A stretch of DNA of 64,000 bases, from assembly GCA_016342285.1 (NCBI GenBank), contig JAEINQ010000031.1, positions 1-64,000 on the forward strand, in the 5' to 3' direction. This DNA comes from Desulfobacterales bacterium (GTDB lineage Bacteria; Desulfobacterota; Desulfobacteria; Desulfobacterales; JAEINQ01). Under the pieces are notes generated by a model. That model was given only the letters and a program-made list of their open reading frames with translations. It did not search any database and was not told where the DNA came from. The position numbers and the translations under genes were made by a program. Positions 34,376-43,277 of the stretch are shown one piece after another; within the stretch, counting starts at the first letter, position 1, and each line of letters starts with the position of its first letter.

Positions 34376-35296
34376 TCATTTCTCCCGTTCCACCAGCCCC
34401 TTGACGAACCAGCGCTGCATGAGCAGCACCACCAGCACCGGAGGCATCATCACCAGGAGCGATCCGGCCATGGCCACGTTCCAAAAGGGCAGGTCGTCGG
34501 CCTGGGGAATCAGGTTTTGCAATCCAATGACGGCGGTCATCATGTCCGGGTTGGTGGTGATCAGCAACGGCCAGAGGTACTGGTTCCAGCCGTAGACGAA
34601 TTCGATGACCACCAGGGCGGCGATATTGGTTTTGGACAGGGGGAGCAGGATGCGCCAGAAAAAGGTCATGGCTGACGCTCCATCCATCTTGGCCGCTTCA
34701 CAGAGCTCTTCGGGAATGGTGAGAAAGAACTGGCGAAAGAGAAAGGTGCAGGTGGCCGAAGCGACCAGGGGCATGATCAGCCCGGTGTAGCTGTCCAGCA
34801 GGCACCAGTCGAGCTGCACTTCCACCGTGTGGCCGGCAAACCAGCCGGCCAGCGCGTTCATGTGCAAAAAATCCCAGACACCTTGCAGGGGGCCGAAAAG
34901 GTTGGCCGCCATTTCATAGGTGGGCAGGATGCGGACCTCCACCGGCAGCATCAGGGTACAAAATACGGAGACAAAGGCCACAATGCGTAGCCGGTAATTG
35001 AAATAGACGATGGAAAAGGCACCGAAAAGCGAAACGATGATTTTGCCGAAGGTAATCCCCGAGGCCATGATCAGCGAATTGGTCAGGTTGGAGCCCAGGT
35101 TGCCTTTTTTCCAGGCCGCCTGGATGTTGACCCAGAACTGGTCACCGGGGATCATCGGCATGGGCACCCGGGAGACCTCTTCAATGGGCAGGGTGGCTGC
35201 GATGATGGCATAGACGATGGGAAACCCGACAATGGCGATTCCCGCCATCAGGAAAAAATAGGTCAGCGCATCGAGAATGGGGGTCTTTTCAACCAT
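34376..35296 (-). CDS. ugpE: Glycerol-3-phosphate ABC transporter permease UgpE
   Basis: This is a 306-residue inner-membrane permease of the MalG family. The EAA loop is EELCEAAKMDGASAMTFFWRILLPLSK (about 210-236). Sequences such as IAATLPIEEV, TLMLPVEVRILPT and YGWNQYLWPLLIT are close to E. coli UgpE as I recall it. It ends VKGLVEREK. An insertion of about 30 residues (GPLQGVWDFLHMNALAGWF and following) lies between TLMLPVEVRI and LLDSYTGL, and is not in the E. coli protein as I recall it. It is the last gene of ugpB-A-E; ugpA ends 1 bp away. Confidence 0.88.
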   Translation of the reverse strand: MVEKTPILDALTYFFLMAGIAIVGFPIVYAIIAATLPIEEVSRVPMPMIPGDQFWVNIQAAWKKGNLGSNLTNSLIMASGITFGKIIVSLFGAFSIVYFNYRLRIVAFVSVFCTLMLPVEVRILPTYEMAANLFGPLQGVWDFLHMNALAGWFAGHTVEVQLDWCLLDSYTGLIMPLVASATCTFLFRQFFLTIPEELCEAAKMDGASAMTFFWRILLPLSKTNIAALVVIEFVYGWNQYLWPLLITTNPDMMTAVIGLQNLIPQADDLPFWNVAMAGSLLVMMPPVLVVLLMQRWFVKGLVEREK

Positions 35297-35297
35297 A

Positions 35298-36188
35298 TCA
35301 AACCGTATAGTGTACCTTGCGCTCCACGTATTTGAACTGGAGCACGGTGATGATGATGATGATGCTCATGAGCACAACGGACTGGGCGGCGGAAGAGCCG
35401 AGATTCAGACCGATGAAACCGTCCTGGTAGACTTTGTAGACCAGGATGTTGGTGGCCCCGCCCGGACCGCCCTGGGTGACGGTGTGAATCACCCCGAAGG
35501 TTTCGAAAAAGGCATAGATGATGTTCATCACCGTTACAAAAAACAAGGTCGGCGACAGCAGGGGCAGGGTGATGGTCCAGAAGCGCCGGAACGGTCCGGC
35601 GCCGTCCATGGCGGCCGCCTCCACCAGCGAATGAGGCACGGCCTGGAGTCCGGCCATGAAAAAAACGAAATTATAACTGATCTGTTTCCAGGCGCTGGCG
35701 ATGACCACCATGACCATGGCATCGGCGCCCCGCAGCACCGGGTTCCAGTCGGTGCCGAACCAGCGTTTGATGGCCAGGGCCACGATACCGTAAGATGGGT
35801 GCAGCAAAAAGAGCCACAGGATGCCCGAAATGGCCGGCGCCACCGCATAGGGCCAGATCAGCAGGGTACGGGTGGCGGCCTTAAAATGCAGGGCCCGGTT
35901 GGCCATGGCCGCGATGAACATGCCGGCGGCGATGGAAACCGCCGCTACCGACGCGCTAAAGGCCAGGGTGATGCCGATGGAGTGCAGGTAGAGTGGATCC
36001 TTGAACAGGTTGGTGAAGTTTTCAAACCAGATAAACCGGTTGTGCAGCCCGAAGGGGTCGCTGCGCATCACCGCCTGCATCACCCCCTGGGCGGCGGGCC
36101 AGTAAAAAAAGGTCAGGGTCACCGCCACCTGGGGCAGGATCAGCAGGTAGGGCAGGAGCCGGTTGGAGAAAATCGATCGTTTATTCAT
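35298..36188 (-). CDS. ugpA: Glycerol-3-phosphate ABC transporter permease UgpA
   Basis: This is a 296-residue inner-membrane permease, six helices. It begins MNKRSIFSNRLLPYLLILPQ and carries FYWPAAQGVMQAV after helix 1, the EAA loop LVEAAAMDGAGPFRRFWTITLPLLS, and TQGGPGGATNILVYKVYQDGF, as in UgpA. It pairs with UgpE to form the channel. It lies between ugpB and ugpE on the minus strand. Confidence 0.9.
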   Translation of the reverse strand: MNKRSIFSNRLLPYLLILPQVAVTLTFFYWPAAQGVMQAVMRSDPFGLHNRFIWFENFTNLFKDPLYLHSIGITLAFSASVAAVSIAAGMFIAAMANRALHFKAATRTLLIWPYAVAPAISGILWLFLLHPSYGIVALAIKRWFGTDWNPVLRGADAMVMVVIASAWKQISYNFVFFMAGLQAVPHSLVEAAAMDGAGPFRRFWTITLPLLSPTLFFVTVMNIIYAFFETFGVIHTVTQGGPGGATNILVYKVYQDGFIGLNLGSSAAQSVVLMSIIIIITVLQFKYVERKVHYTV

Positions 36189-36276
36189 GGCAAGGCTGTG
36201 GTTACAACAGGGTCACGCCCCTTTGTCCCACCGGGGAAAAGGGGCGTGCCGCAGGGTGTCTCAGGGCGCCGGGCGC

Positions 36277-37605
36277 CTATTGATAGATTTTTTCAAATTG
36301 CCGTAATTGTTCGTTGCTGCGTTTGACGGCGCTGTCCATGGCCTCCTTGGGGCTCTTGGTGTCGTTCCAGACCAGTTCGAGCTCCTCGTTGATGATGTTG
36401 CGGATCTGGATGAAGTAGCCCAGGCGCAGGCCGCGGGAGATTACGGTGGGATCGCGCCGGGTCATCTGCTTGATACCGACTTCCTGGTAGGGTTGCTCGT
36501 CGTAGTAGCCCTTGGCCTTTAAGCTGCGGTAAGCGGTTTTGGTGATGGGAAAATACCCGGTCTCCTTATGCCAGTATTCCTGCATGTCCGGTGTGGCCAG
36601 AAATTCCAGAAAGGCCGCCACGGCTTCGTATTCTTTCTTTTTGTGCCCTTTGAGCACCCAGTTGGAGGCGCCGCCGATGATGCTGTTCTGGGGCTGGGTC
36701 ATCCAGGCCTCCACCGGCAGGGGGGCGGCATCCCAGGTAAAGTCCTTGACCGCTTTTTTCAGCTTGGCGATGCCGCTGATGGAGTCGATGTAGACGGCAG
36801 CGTGCTGGGCGAGGAATTCGGCCTTGGGGCCCTGGTATTTCTGTCCGCCGTAGAAAAAGCGCTTGTCGCCCATCCAGTTCTTCAGGCGGGTGATATGGTT
36901 GATCACCTTGTCGTTGTTGATGAGCAGTTCGCAGTCCAGCCCCTGGTAGCCGTTGTTTTTGGAGGCAAAGGGGATGTTGTGCATGGCACTGTAATTTTCG
37001 ATCTGGGTCCAGGACTGCCAGGCGGTGACCATGCCGCCCGGAACGCCCGAATCGACGATTTTCTTGAGCATGTCGCCCAGTTCATCCCAGGTAACCGGCT
37101 TGTCCTTGGACAGCGGCGCGAGTCCGGCCTTCTTGAACAGGTCCACATTGTAGTACATCACCGGCGTGGACGAATTGAAGGGCATGGACATGAGGTTGCC
37201 GTCAGCGTCCATGTAGTAGGAGAGCACCGGTTGGAGGTAGTCATTCCAGTCGACCTTGTACCCGAAGTCCGTCATGAGCTTGTAGACCGGGTAGATGGCG
37301 CCCGAGAGCATCATGGTCTGGGTGCCGACCTCAAAGGACTGAAGCAGGTGGGGCTGTTTCTTGGCCCGGATGGCCGCGACGCCGGCATTGACCGTTTCAT
37401 CATAGTTGCCCTTGTTGACCTCCACCACCCGATATTTGTCCTGGGAATCGTTAAAGGCTTTGACCATGGTCTTGACCACTTCGCCCCGGGCACTGCGCAT
37501 GGCGTGCCACCACTGGATTTCGACGGGTCCGGCCATGACCTGACCGGCCGTAAAGACCACCCCGATTGCCAGTGCAACCATCAACATCAGCTTGGATCTT
37601 TTCAT
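36277..37605 (-). CDS. ugpB: Glycerol-3-phosphate-binding periplasmic protein UgpB
   Basis: This is a 442-residue exported protein. ATG 37605 (MKRSKLMLMVALAIG) follows AAGGAGGAGAGATC; the signal peptide is cleaved near VMA-GPVEIQWWHAM. The mature N-terminus, EIQWWHAMRSARGEVV, and STPVMYYNVDLFKKAGL are typical of UgpB and family 1 solute-binding proteins. It captures sn-glycerol 3-phosphate or its diesters for UgpAE-C. The ATPase gene ugpC is divergent, 474 bp away. Confidence 0.9.
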   Translation of the reverse strand: MKRSKLMLMVALAIGVVFTAGQVMAGPVEIQWWHAMRSARGEVVKTMVKAFNDSQDKYRVVEVNKGNYDETVNAGVAAIRAKKQPHLLQSFEVGTQTMMLSGAIYPVYKLMTDFGYKVDWNDYLQPVLSYYMDADGNLMSMPFNSSTPVMYYNVDLFKKAGLAPLSKDKPVTWDELGDMLKKIVDSGVPGGMVTAWQSWTQIENYSAMHNIPFASKNNGYQGLDCELLINNDKVINHITRLKNWMGDKRFFYGGQKYQGPKAEFLAQHAAVYIDSISGIAKLKKAVKDFTWDAAPLPVEAWMTQPQNSIIGGASNWVLKGHKKKEYEAVAAFLEFLATPDMQEYWHKETGYFPITKTAYRSLKAKGYYDEQPYQEVGIKQMTRRDPTVISRGLRLGYFIQIRNIINEELELVWNDTKSPKEAMDSAVKRSNEQLRQFEKIYQ

Positions 37606-38079
37606 GATCTCTCCTCCTTGGTTTTGGGTCCGGTTTCCAGAAACGATCTGCGATGTCGTATCGCTATGTGGCAATGGGTTGAGGGCTTTTCTTTCCAAAG
37701 ACTTTGGTAATCGGTAATGCCGTTGGAGTCAAGGGTGAATATGGCATCGGGGGCCACTGGCCGCGATGACAAACGCCGGGGTGCGAAAATTTAAGGGCCA
37801 TGGCGCTTTTCAGCCTTGAAGGGACGGGCTGAATAAAGTAAGGCAGACAGTGGCAACGCCATTGGTTTTTCCGGCGTCGTACAAGACAAAACCCTAACGA
37901 TGCAAAAGTCGGAGGGCTCCAGAGTCAAGGCGAAATCTGATTTAACATCGCAATATCAGCTGTTTAACTGCTTTCGATTTGTTTTTTATGCAACTATAGG
38001 GTAAAGATGGAAAGCAAAGAATCCACGCCCAAAGGACGTGGATTCCAACTGCGAATTGAATTCAACCGGGGGAGGAAAG
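37606..38079. other. Divergent ugpB-ugpC intergenic region
   Basis: This is 474 bp without a gene. It must hold promoters for both directions, but no clear consensus pair was picked out. At about 38020-38047 there is a hairpin GAATCCACGCCC/GGACGTGGATTC of the dispersed repeat family, ending 30 bp before the ugpC start. It could shape the ugpC leader. Confidence 0.5.
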
Positions 38080-39183
38080 ATGGCCAGGGTGGTTCTGGAG
38101 AACGTCTTCAAGCGGTTCGGCAAGGCCCAGGTAATCCACGGGGTGGACCTTGAGATCGAAGACCTGGAATTCATGGTTCTGGTCGGGCCGTCGGGTTGCG
38201 GCAAGTCGACCCTGCTGCGCATGGTGGCCGGGCTGGAGAAGATCAGCGACGGAACGATCCGGATCGGCGATGCAGTGGTCAACCAGGTGGCACCCAAGGA
38301 TCGCGGATGCGCCATGGTGTTCCAGAACTACGCCCTGTATCCCCACATGAATGTGTTCAAAAATATGAGTTTCGGACTGAAACTCATGGGGACACCCCGG
38401 CCCGAGATCGAAAAACGGGTCGGCGAGGCGGCCGATATCCTCGGTATCCAGGACCTGCTCAAACGCAAACCCCACGAGCTTTCAGGGGGCCAGCGCCAGC
38501 GGGTGGCCATGGGACGTGCCATTGTTCGCAAGCCATCGGTTTTCCTCTTCGATGAGCCGCTGTCCAACCTCGACGCCAAGCTGAGGAACCAGATGCGCAT
38601 CGAGATCAAGCGGTTGCACCAGAAGGTGCGGACCACGGTGATCTACGTCACCCACGACCAGATCGAAGCCATGACCCTGGCCGATCGTATCGTGGTGCTG
38701 CGCGACGGTCGGATCGAGCAGGTGGGCACCCCCCTGGATGTCTTTGAGCGACCGGCCAACACCTTTGTGGCCGGGTTTATCGGCAGCCCGCCCATGAACC
38801 TGCTGCCGGCCCGGATTGTTTCCCATGGGGGGCAGCTCTGTCTTCGGTTCAACGATGCCTTTCAGCTCCCCATTCCCGACCGCAAAGGGGCCCGGATCGA
38901 AGACGGTCAGGAGGTTGTCATGGGGCTTCGCACCGAGAGCCTGACCCTGGAAAACGGCAGCGAATCCGAAGGCGTTGCAGAGGCATGGAAGGTCGAGGGC
39001 ATGGTGGATGTGGTCGAACCTCTGGGCGGAGAGACCCACCTGCACATGGATTTTTTCGGTGTCAAGTTCATCGCCCGGGCCGAAGGCTACAAAGTCGTCG
39101 CACCGGGCGCCACGCTCAAAATGGTGATGAACCTGGACCGGCTCCATATTTTCGATGCCGCCTCGCGCCAGGCCATCTATTGA
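38080..39183 (+). CDS. ugpC: Glycerol-3-phosphate ABC transporter ATPase UgpC
   Basis: This is a 367-residue ATPase; ATG 38080 follows GGGGGAGGAAAG. Walker A GPSGCGKST, Q-loop (FQNYALYPHM), signature LSGGQRQRVAMGRA, Walker B VFLFDEPLSNLDAKLR and H-loop VTHDQ are present. The C-terminal third is an OB/TOBE-type regulatory domain of the MalK/UgpC class (EVVMGLRTESLTL...). It drives glycerol-3-phosphate import with UgpAEB. It is transcribed away from ugpBAE. Confidence 0.92.
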   Translation: MARVVLENVFKRFGKAQVIHGVDLEIEDLEFMVLVGPSGCGKSTLLRMVAGLEKISDGTIRIGDAVVNQVAPKDRGCAMVFQNYALYPHMNVFKNMSFGLKLMGTPRPEIEKRVGEAADILGIQDLLKRKPHELSGGQRQRVAMGRAIVRKPSVFLFDEPLSNLDAKLRNQMRIEIKRLHQKVRTTVIYVTHDQIEAMTLADRIVVLRDGRIEQVGTPLDVFERPANTFVAGFIGSPPMNLLPARIVSHGGQLCLRFNDAFQLPIPDRKGARIEDGQEVVMGLRTESLTLENGSESEGVAEAWKVEGMVDVVEPLGGETHLHMDFFGVKFIARAEGYKVVAPGATLKMVMNLDRLHIFDAASRQAIY

Positions 39184-39213
39184 CCCATATGCAGCAATCC
39201 ATTTTGCAAGGTG

Positions 39214-40614
39214 TCAATCGTCACTGTTGCCCCAGGCTTGAAAAAGCAATTGGAGGGGGTGCATCACGGGCAGGTCGGACATCTGGTTGAATTGAAGGCG
39301 GCAGCTCAGGCAGTCGGTGACGAGGATCTCCGGGCCCATGGACTCGATTTTTTCCATCAACGGTGTGCCGATTTTTATTGATGCCCGGTGAAAGTCCTTT
39401 TTAAAGCCCATGATCCCGGCCATGCCGCAGCAATGAAGGTCACCAACGATCATGTCCAGCCGAACCCCCGGAATACGCTCCAGCAGGTGCTGATATGGCC
39501 TTCCGATTTTCTGCTCCCGCAGATGGCAGGGCGGATAGTAAACCATATGCTTTTCGACCGGGGCCGGAGCCGTTCGGACATTGCCGGTTTCAAACCGGCT
39601 GAGCAGGTATCGGCCCAGATCGTGGGTGTTTTCAGCCACCGCGATCCGCATTTTCGGGTCGATGCCGCTAAAATAGCCGGCATCCTTTAAAATGCTGCCA
39701 TAGACCGATTTGCTGACCGTTCCGTGTTCCCGCCGATGACCGGTTCCCACGGGTATTTTCAGTTCTCCTGCCGAAGCCCCCACCGAGCGTTGATAATCGT
39801 CCGAATAGTATGCTCCTTCCCGGATGACCTCCCTGAGCACATAGCCGCAGGTGGGACAGGAGCAGACAATGTCGAATCCTTCCCCGACGGTCCGGGCGAG
39901 GCGCCGGATGTTTCTTTTTACCAAGGATAAGGTCAGGCGCCGGTCCCCTTCCAGCAGGGGTGGCATGCCACAGCAGTTTTGGGGCGGCACCCACACATGG
40001 GCACCGGTGGCCTGAAGCATGGCCACGGCGGCCTGGGCCACCTCGGGGCAGAGGTAGGTGGCCGTGCATCCGGCAAAATAGGCGACCCGAGCCGTCCGGG
40101 TTTGTCCGGGCGGCTCGTCGAGCCCCTGCTGTTTCGCCCAGGCCAGGAAATTGCGGCGGGGAAAGGCCGGCAACTGCCGTTGGCTGTGGATGCCTGTGGC
40201 TTTTTTGATCATGCCGCCCATTCCCTTGCTGCCCAGGATGGCATTGGTCAATTGGGGCCAAGCGCCGCAGGCCCTTCCCAAAAGGCCAACATCCTCCATT
40301 AGCCGAAGGGCCGGCGGTACCCCGTCGCGTTCCAGGTATTCCGACTTGGCTTGTAGGATGCTGGCCCGGACCGGCGGGCAGGGGCAGAGGCCGCAGAAAT
40401 TGCACAGATTTGCAAGGTGCCTCAATGCTTGCGAAGTGATCGGTTTCCCGGTTTCCCGTTCCTTGTCCCAAAGGCGATAGAGTTCGGGAAACATCAAGCA
40501 GGAGCTGTCCATGAGGAAACGGCAGATGTCGCAATCTGCGCACTCATTTACCACTGCACGCATGCTCTTTTCCGGATCGGCAGCCATCGTTGTGGAAATC
40601 CTCGTTTTGCGCAT
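39214..40614 (-). CDS. GlpC-like CCG-domain Fe-S protein
   Basis: This is a 466-residue protein. ATG 40614 overlaps the stop of the upstream gene (TGATG); ATG 40587 is also possible. The N-terminal part has Cys clusters CADCDICRFLMDSSC and CNFCGLCPCP (two 4Fe-4S-type sites). Two CCG domains follow: YFAGCTATYLCPEV...NCCGMPPLLEGD and YYPPCHLREQ...DLHCCGMAGIMGF. This is the layout of anaerobic glycerol-3-phosphate dehydrogenase subunit C and HdrB-like electron carriers. The neighbouring ugp genes favour a glycerol-3-phosphate link. No glpA or glpB is in the window, so the electron donor is unknown. Confidence 0.75.
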   Translation of the reverse strand: MRKTRISTTMAADPEKSMRAVVNECADCDICRFLMDSSCLMFPELYRLWDKERETGKPITSQALRHLANLCNFCGLCPCPPVRASILQAKSEYLERDGVPPALRLMEDVGLLGRACGAWPQLTNAILGSKGMGGMIKKATGIHSQRQLPAFPRRNFLAWAKQQGLDEPPGQTRTARVAYFAGCTATYLCPEVAQAAVAMLQATGAHVWVPPQNCCGMPPLLEGDRRLTLSLVKRNIRRLARTVGEGFDIVCSCPTCGYVLREVIREGAYYSDDYQRSVGASAGELKIPVGTGHRREHGTVSKSVYGSILKDAGYFSGIDPKMRIAVAENTHDLGRYLLSRFETGNVRTAPAPVEKHMVYYPPCHLREQKIGRPYQHLLERIPGVRLDMIVGDLHCCGMAGIMGFKKDFHRASIKIGTPLMEKIESMGPEILVTDCLSCRLQFNQMSDLPVMHPLQLLFQAWGNSDD

Positions 40615-40853
40615 CAAAAAACGGTAAGGGCATTGATGGCGATCTTTCGGCCGTGGACGGTGATGAGCTTGCCCTGGGCCCGGAAGGTGACCGACGGTGG
40701 ATCCATGATGTACTCGAATCCGCCCAGGACCGCGTTGAGATAGGGCAGGGCCGCCGATACGTCCTGGTCCAGATGGGCAAAACAATGGACCGATTCGAAA
40801 CTGGGATTGCACTCGGGCCGGAATATCTCTTTGGTGTAGTTTTCGAGCAGCAT
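40614..40853 (-). CDS. Short N-terminal-domain protein coupled to the Fe-S protein
   Basis: This is a 79-residue protein whose TGA overlaps the next gene's ATG (TGATG), so the two are translationally coupled. It begins MLLENYTKEIFRPECNP and has PPSVTFRAQGKLITVHGRKIAIN. In other anaerobes, as I recall, this sequence is the start of a longer protein that continues into an Fe-S domain. Here the frame stops early and the Cys-rich part is missing, so it may be a truncated or split version. Function unknown. Confidence 0.6.
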   Translation of the reverse strand: MLLENYTKEIFRPECNPSFESVHCFAHLDQDVSAALPYLNAVLGGFEYIMDPPSVTFRAQGKLITVHGRKIAINALTVF

Positions 40854-40898
40854 TGGTGCCTCGATGGGTTTTTATTGTTTGCTGTGATGGTCGTCTGA

Positions 40899-41999
40899 TC
40901 ATGCCTGCGAAGGGGCGGGTTTGACCGCCACATGGCAGACCCCCGTGGGTGTGTTCACCGCATGGGGAAAGTATCGGTCCCGTAGCCGAAGGGCCACGTG
41001 AACCAATCCGATAAGCACCGGCACCTCCACCAGGGGGCCGATGACCGCGGCAAAGGCCTGGCCCGAGTCGATGCCGAAGACCGCCACGGCCACGGCGATG
41101 GCCAGTTCGAAATTGTTCGACGCGGCGGTGAAGCTCAGGGTCGCGGACTGCTCATAGGTGGCCTTGGCCTTGAACGAAAGATAGAAGGAGACGAAGAACA
41201 TCACCACGAAATAGATGCACAGGGGAACGGCGATGCGGATTACATCCAGAGGAAGTTCAACGATATACTCGCCCTTGAGGGAAAACATCACCAGGATGGT
41301 AAAGAGCAGGGCGATCAGGGTCACGGGGCTGATTTTCGGGATGAATTTTTCCTCATACCACTTCCGCCCCTTGGTCTTGAGGCCCACCACCCGTGAGACG
41401 ATCCCCGCGATAAAGGGAATGCCCAGATAGATGAAAACACTCTCGGCGATCTGGCCGATGGTGATGTCCACCACGGTCCCCTGGATGCCGAACCAGGCCG
41501 GCACCACGGTGATGAAAATCCAGGCGTAAACGGAGAAAAAGAGAACCTGGAAGATGGAATTGAAGGCGACGAGACCGGCGCAGTATTCGGTGTCGCCCGC
41601 GGCCAGATCGTTCCAGACGATGACCATGGCGATGCATCGGGCCAGCCCGATAAGGATCAGGCCCACCATGTATTCGTTCTGGCCGGAAAGAAACGTGATG
41701 GCCAGAGCGAACATCAGCACCGGTCCGATGACCCAGTTCTGGACCAGGGAGAGGGCCAGCACCTTTGTGTTCCGGAACACTTGGCCGAGTTGCTCGTATT
41801 TGACCTTGGCCAGGGGCGGATACATCATCAGGATCAGCCCGATGGCGATGGGGATGTTGGTGGTGCCCACTTGGAAGACGTTGATGACGTCGCGAATGCC
41901 CGGAAAGAGGTAGCCTCCCATCACCCCGACAGCCATGGCGAGAAAAATCCAAAGGGTCAGAAAACGGTCGAGGAATGAAAGATTTTTGATTTCCGACAT
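40899..41999 (-). CDS. ACR3-family arsenite efflux permease
   Basis: This is a 366-residue, ten-helix membrane protein; the start ATG 41999 ([13 protein letters not shown]) follows GGTGGGATC. ACR3 motifs: the conserved Cys and its context [19 protein letters not shown] (helix 4), [20 protein letters not shown] and [17 protein letters not shown]. It extrudes arsenite or antimonite using the proton gradient. It is the last gene of the ars operon (arsR-C-Trx-permease-Trx-ccdA-acr3), 14 bp after ccdA. Confidence 0.93.
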   Translation of the reverse strand: MSEIKNLSFLDRFLTLWIFLAMAVGVMGGYLFPGIRDVINVFQVGTTNIPIAIGLILMMYPPLAKVKYEQLGQVFRNTKVLALSLVQNWVIGPVLMFALAITFLSGQNEYMVGLILIGLARCIAMVIVWNDLAAGDTEYCAGLVAFNSIFQVLFFSVYAWIFITVVPAWFGIQGTVVDITIGQIAESVFIYLGIPFIAGIVSRVVGLKTKGRKWYEEKFIPKISPVTLIALLFTILVMFSLKGEYIVELPLDVIRIAVPLCIYFVVMFFVSFYLSFKAKATYEQSATLSFTAASNNFELAIAVAVAVFGIDSGQAFAAVIGPLVEVPVLIGLVHVALRLRDRYFPHAVNTPTGVCHVAVKPAPSQA

Positions 42000-42013
42000 G
42001 ATCCCACCTCCGG

Positions 42014-42721
42014 TCAGATGCCCAAAAACGGGTTGATCACAAAGTAGACGCCGAGCAGGCAGATGAAAACAGCGGCTGTTCGCCGAAACCATGTTCCGGC
42101 ACCCTGCCAGCGTCTGTTTTCCAGTACCTTTCGAACCGCCGCCGCCGAACTGCCGGCCACGGCGATGGGCAGGCAGTGGCCGACGGCAAAAAGGAGAATG
42201 AAGAGCAATCCCGTGGCCACTTTGGCCTGGACCGTGATGATGGCCAGAATGGGGGCGATAAACCCGAACGTGCAGGATCCGGAAAGGAAGCCGTAAAGCA
42301 GCCCGAGAGCCCAGGCGCCGCTTTTGCCGGTCAGGTTCAGGCGGTAAATCAGCGTTCCCGAGGCCGAGCAGGCGCCAACCCCGAACATCCCCAGGGCGAC
42401 CCAGATCAGCATGCCCCCCACCAACACCTGCCAGTATCCGCCCACATCACCCAGCATGCGACCCAACAGCGCACAGACCGTTCCGATGATCGCGATGGTG
42501 ATAAACAGGCCCAGGGTGAACAGGGCCGAATAGATGCCGGCCTCGCGCGGCGATAGGATTTTTTTCTGCCCGCCCACATAGGCGACGATCAGCGGAATCG
42601 AGGCCAGGTGGCACGGGCTGAAGACAACGCTGATGATTCCCCATGCAAAACAGCCGACCGCCGCGACAAGCGAGCCGCCGGTCATCCAGGCATTGACTGT
42701 CAAAAAAACCGATTCAAGCAT
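42014..42721 (-). CDS. CcdA/DsbD-type membrane thiol-electron carrier
   Basis: This is a 235-residue, six-helix protein. The family Cys residues are present, one near [11 protein letters not shown] (helix 1) and one in the second repeat, [13 protein letters not shown]. It carries reducing electrons from cytoplasmic thioredoxin to a periplasmic partner. The secreted thioredoxin gene lies immediately upstream (42798-43187), its natural partner in this operon. Confidence 0.88.
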   Translation of the reverse strand: MLESVFLTVNAWMTGGSLVAAVGCFAWGIISVVFSPCHLASIPLIVAYVGGQKKILSPREAGIYSALFTLGLFITIAIIGTVCALLGRMLGDVGGYWQVLVGGMLIWVALGMFGVGACSASGTLIYRLNLTGKSGAWALGLLYGFLSGSCTFGFIAPILAIITVQAKVATGLLFILLFAVGHCLPIAVAGSSAAAVRKVLENRRWQGAGTWFRRTAAVFICLLGVYFVINPFLGI

Positions 42722-42760
42722 GACCTGTTCCCGTTGCCGCTATCGTTGCAGGGGCATTCT

Positions 42761-42798
42761 GTGCCCATCCACGAAATATGCAATTCGTGGACGGGCAT
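42761..42798 (-). repeat. Hairpin overlapping the thioredoxin stop codon
   Basis: Arms GTGCCCATCCACGAA (42761-42775) and TTCGTGGACGGGCAT (42784-42798). The last base is the first base of the TTA that encodes the thioredoxin stop. The same hairpin follows the repeat at 7935, where it also ends 3 bp from a stop codon. It lies between the thioredoxin and ccdA genes within the ars operon, so it may also stabilise or attenuate the message. Confidence 0.75.
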
Positions 42799-43187
42799 TA
42801 ATTGACGCCCATTTTTTTCAACTGCCCGACGATGTCCGCCTCCCCCATAAATCCCATGTGACGGTAGACTTCCGCGCCGCTCTTATCAAAGAAAATCTGG
42901 GTGGGAATGGCCCGAATGCCGAACCGGCCGGCCTGTTCCCGGTGCTGCCACACATCGATAAAGACGATTTCTGCCCGGTCCTTATATAGCGGTGTCAGTT
43001 TTTCCAAAATCGGTGCCATCATCTTGCAGGGAATACATTTTTTAGCCCCCAGGTCGATCATGGTCACCTTGCCCGGGACGGGCAGGTTTTCGAACTCGCC
43101 TGCTGCCAGTGTTCCGGACCCCATGCCGAACACGATGACGGCGCAAAACAGCCAAATCCGGAAGTATTTGTTTTGAATGTCTGACAC
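42798..43187 (-). CDS. Exported thioredoxin-fold protein
   Basis: This is a 129-residue protein. The N-terminal hydrophobic segment (YFRIWLFCAVIVFGMGSGTLAAG) is a signal peptide or anchor. The active site is KKCIPCKMMAPIL (CxxC). FGIRAIPTQIFFDKSG holds the cis-Pro. It probably works in the periplasm or at the membrane, reduced by the downstream CcdA. In the arsenic operon it may supply electrons for a thiol-dependent step. Confidence 0.85.
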   Translation of the reverse strand: MSDIQNKYFRIWLFCAVIVFGMGSGTLAAGEFENLPVPGKVTMIDLGAKKCIPCKMMAPILEKLTPLYKDRAEIVFIDVWQHREQAGRFGIRAIPTQIFFDKSGAEVYRHMGFMGEADIVGQLKKMGVN

Positions 43188-43277
43188 GGATGATTCCTTT
43201 CGGTGGCAACGTATCGGCCCCGGCGATGGTCGGGTGCGGGAATTTTGGGCCTATCCGTTGGATTTTCCAAAATTGGG

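Noticed and set aside
36568-37710. 380-codon plus-strand frame opposite ugpB
   Set aside because: The minus-strand UgpB has a signal peptide and clear family motifs. The plus frame is an antisense shadow.
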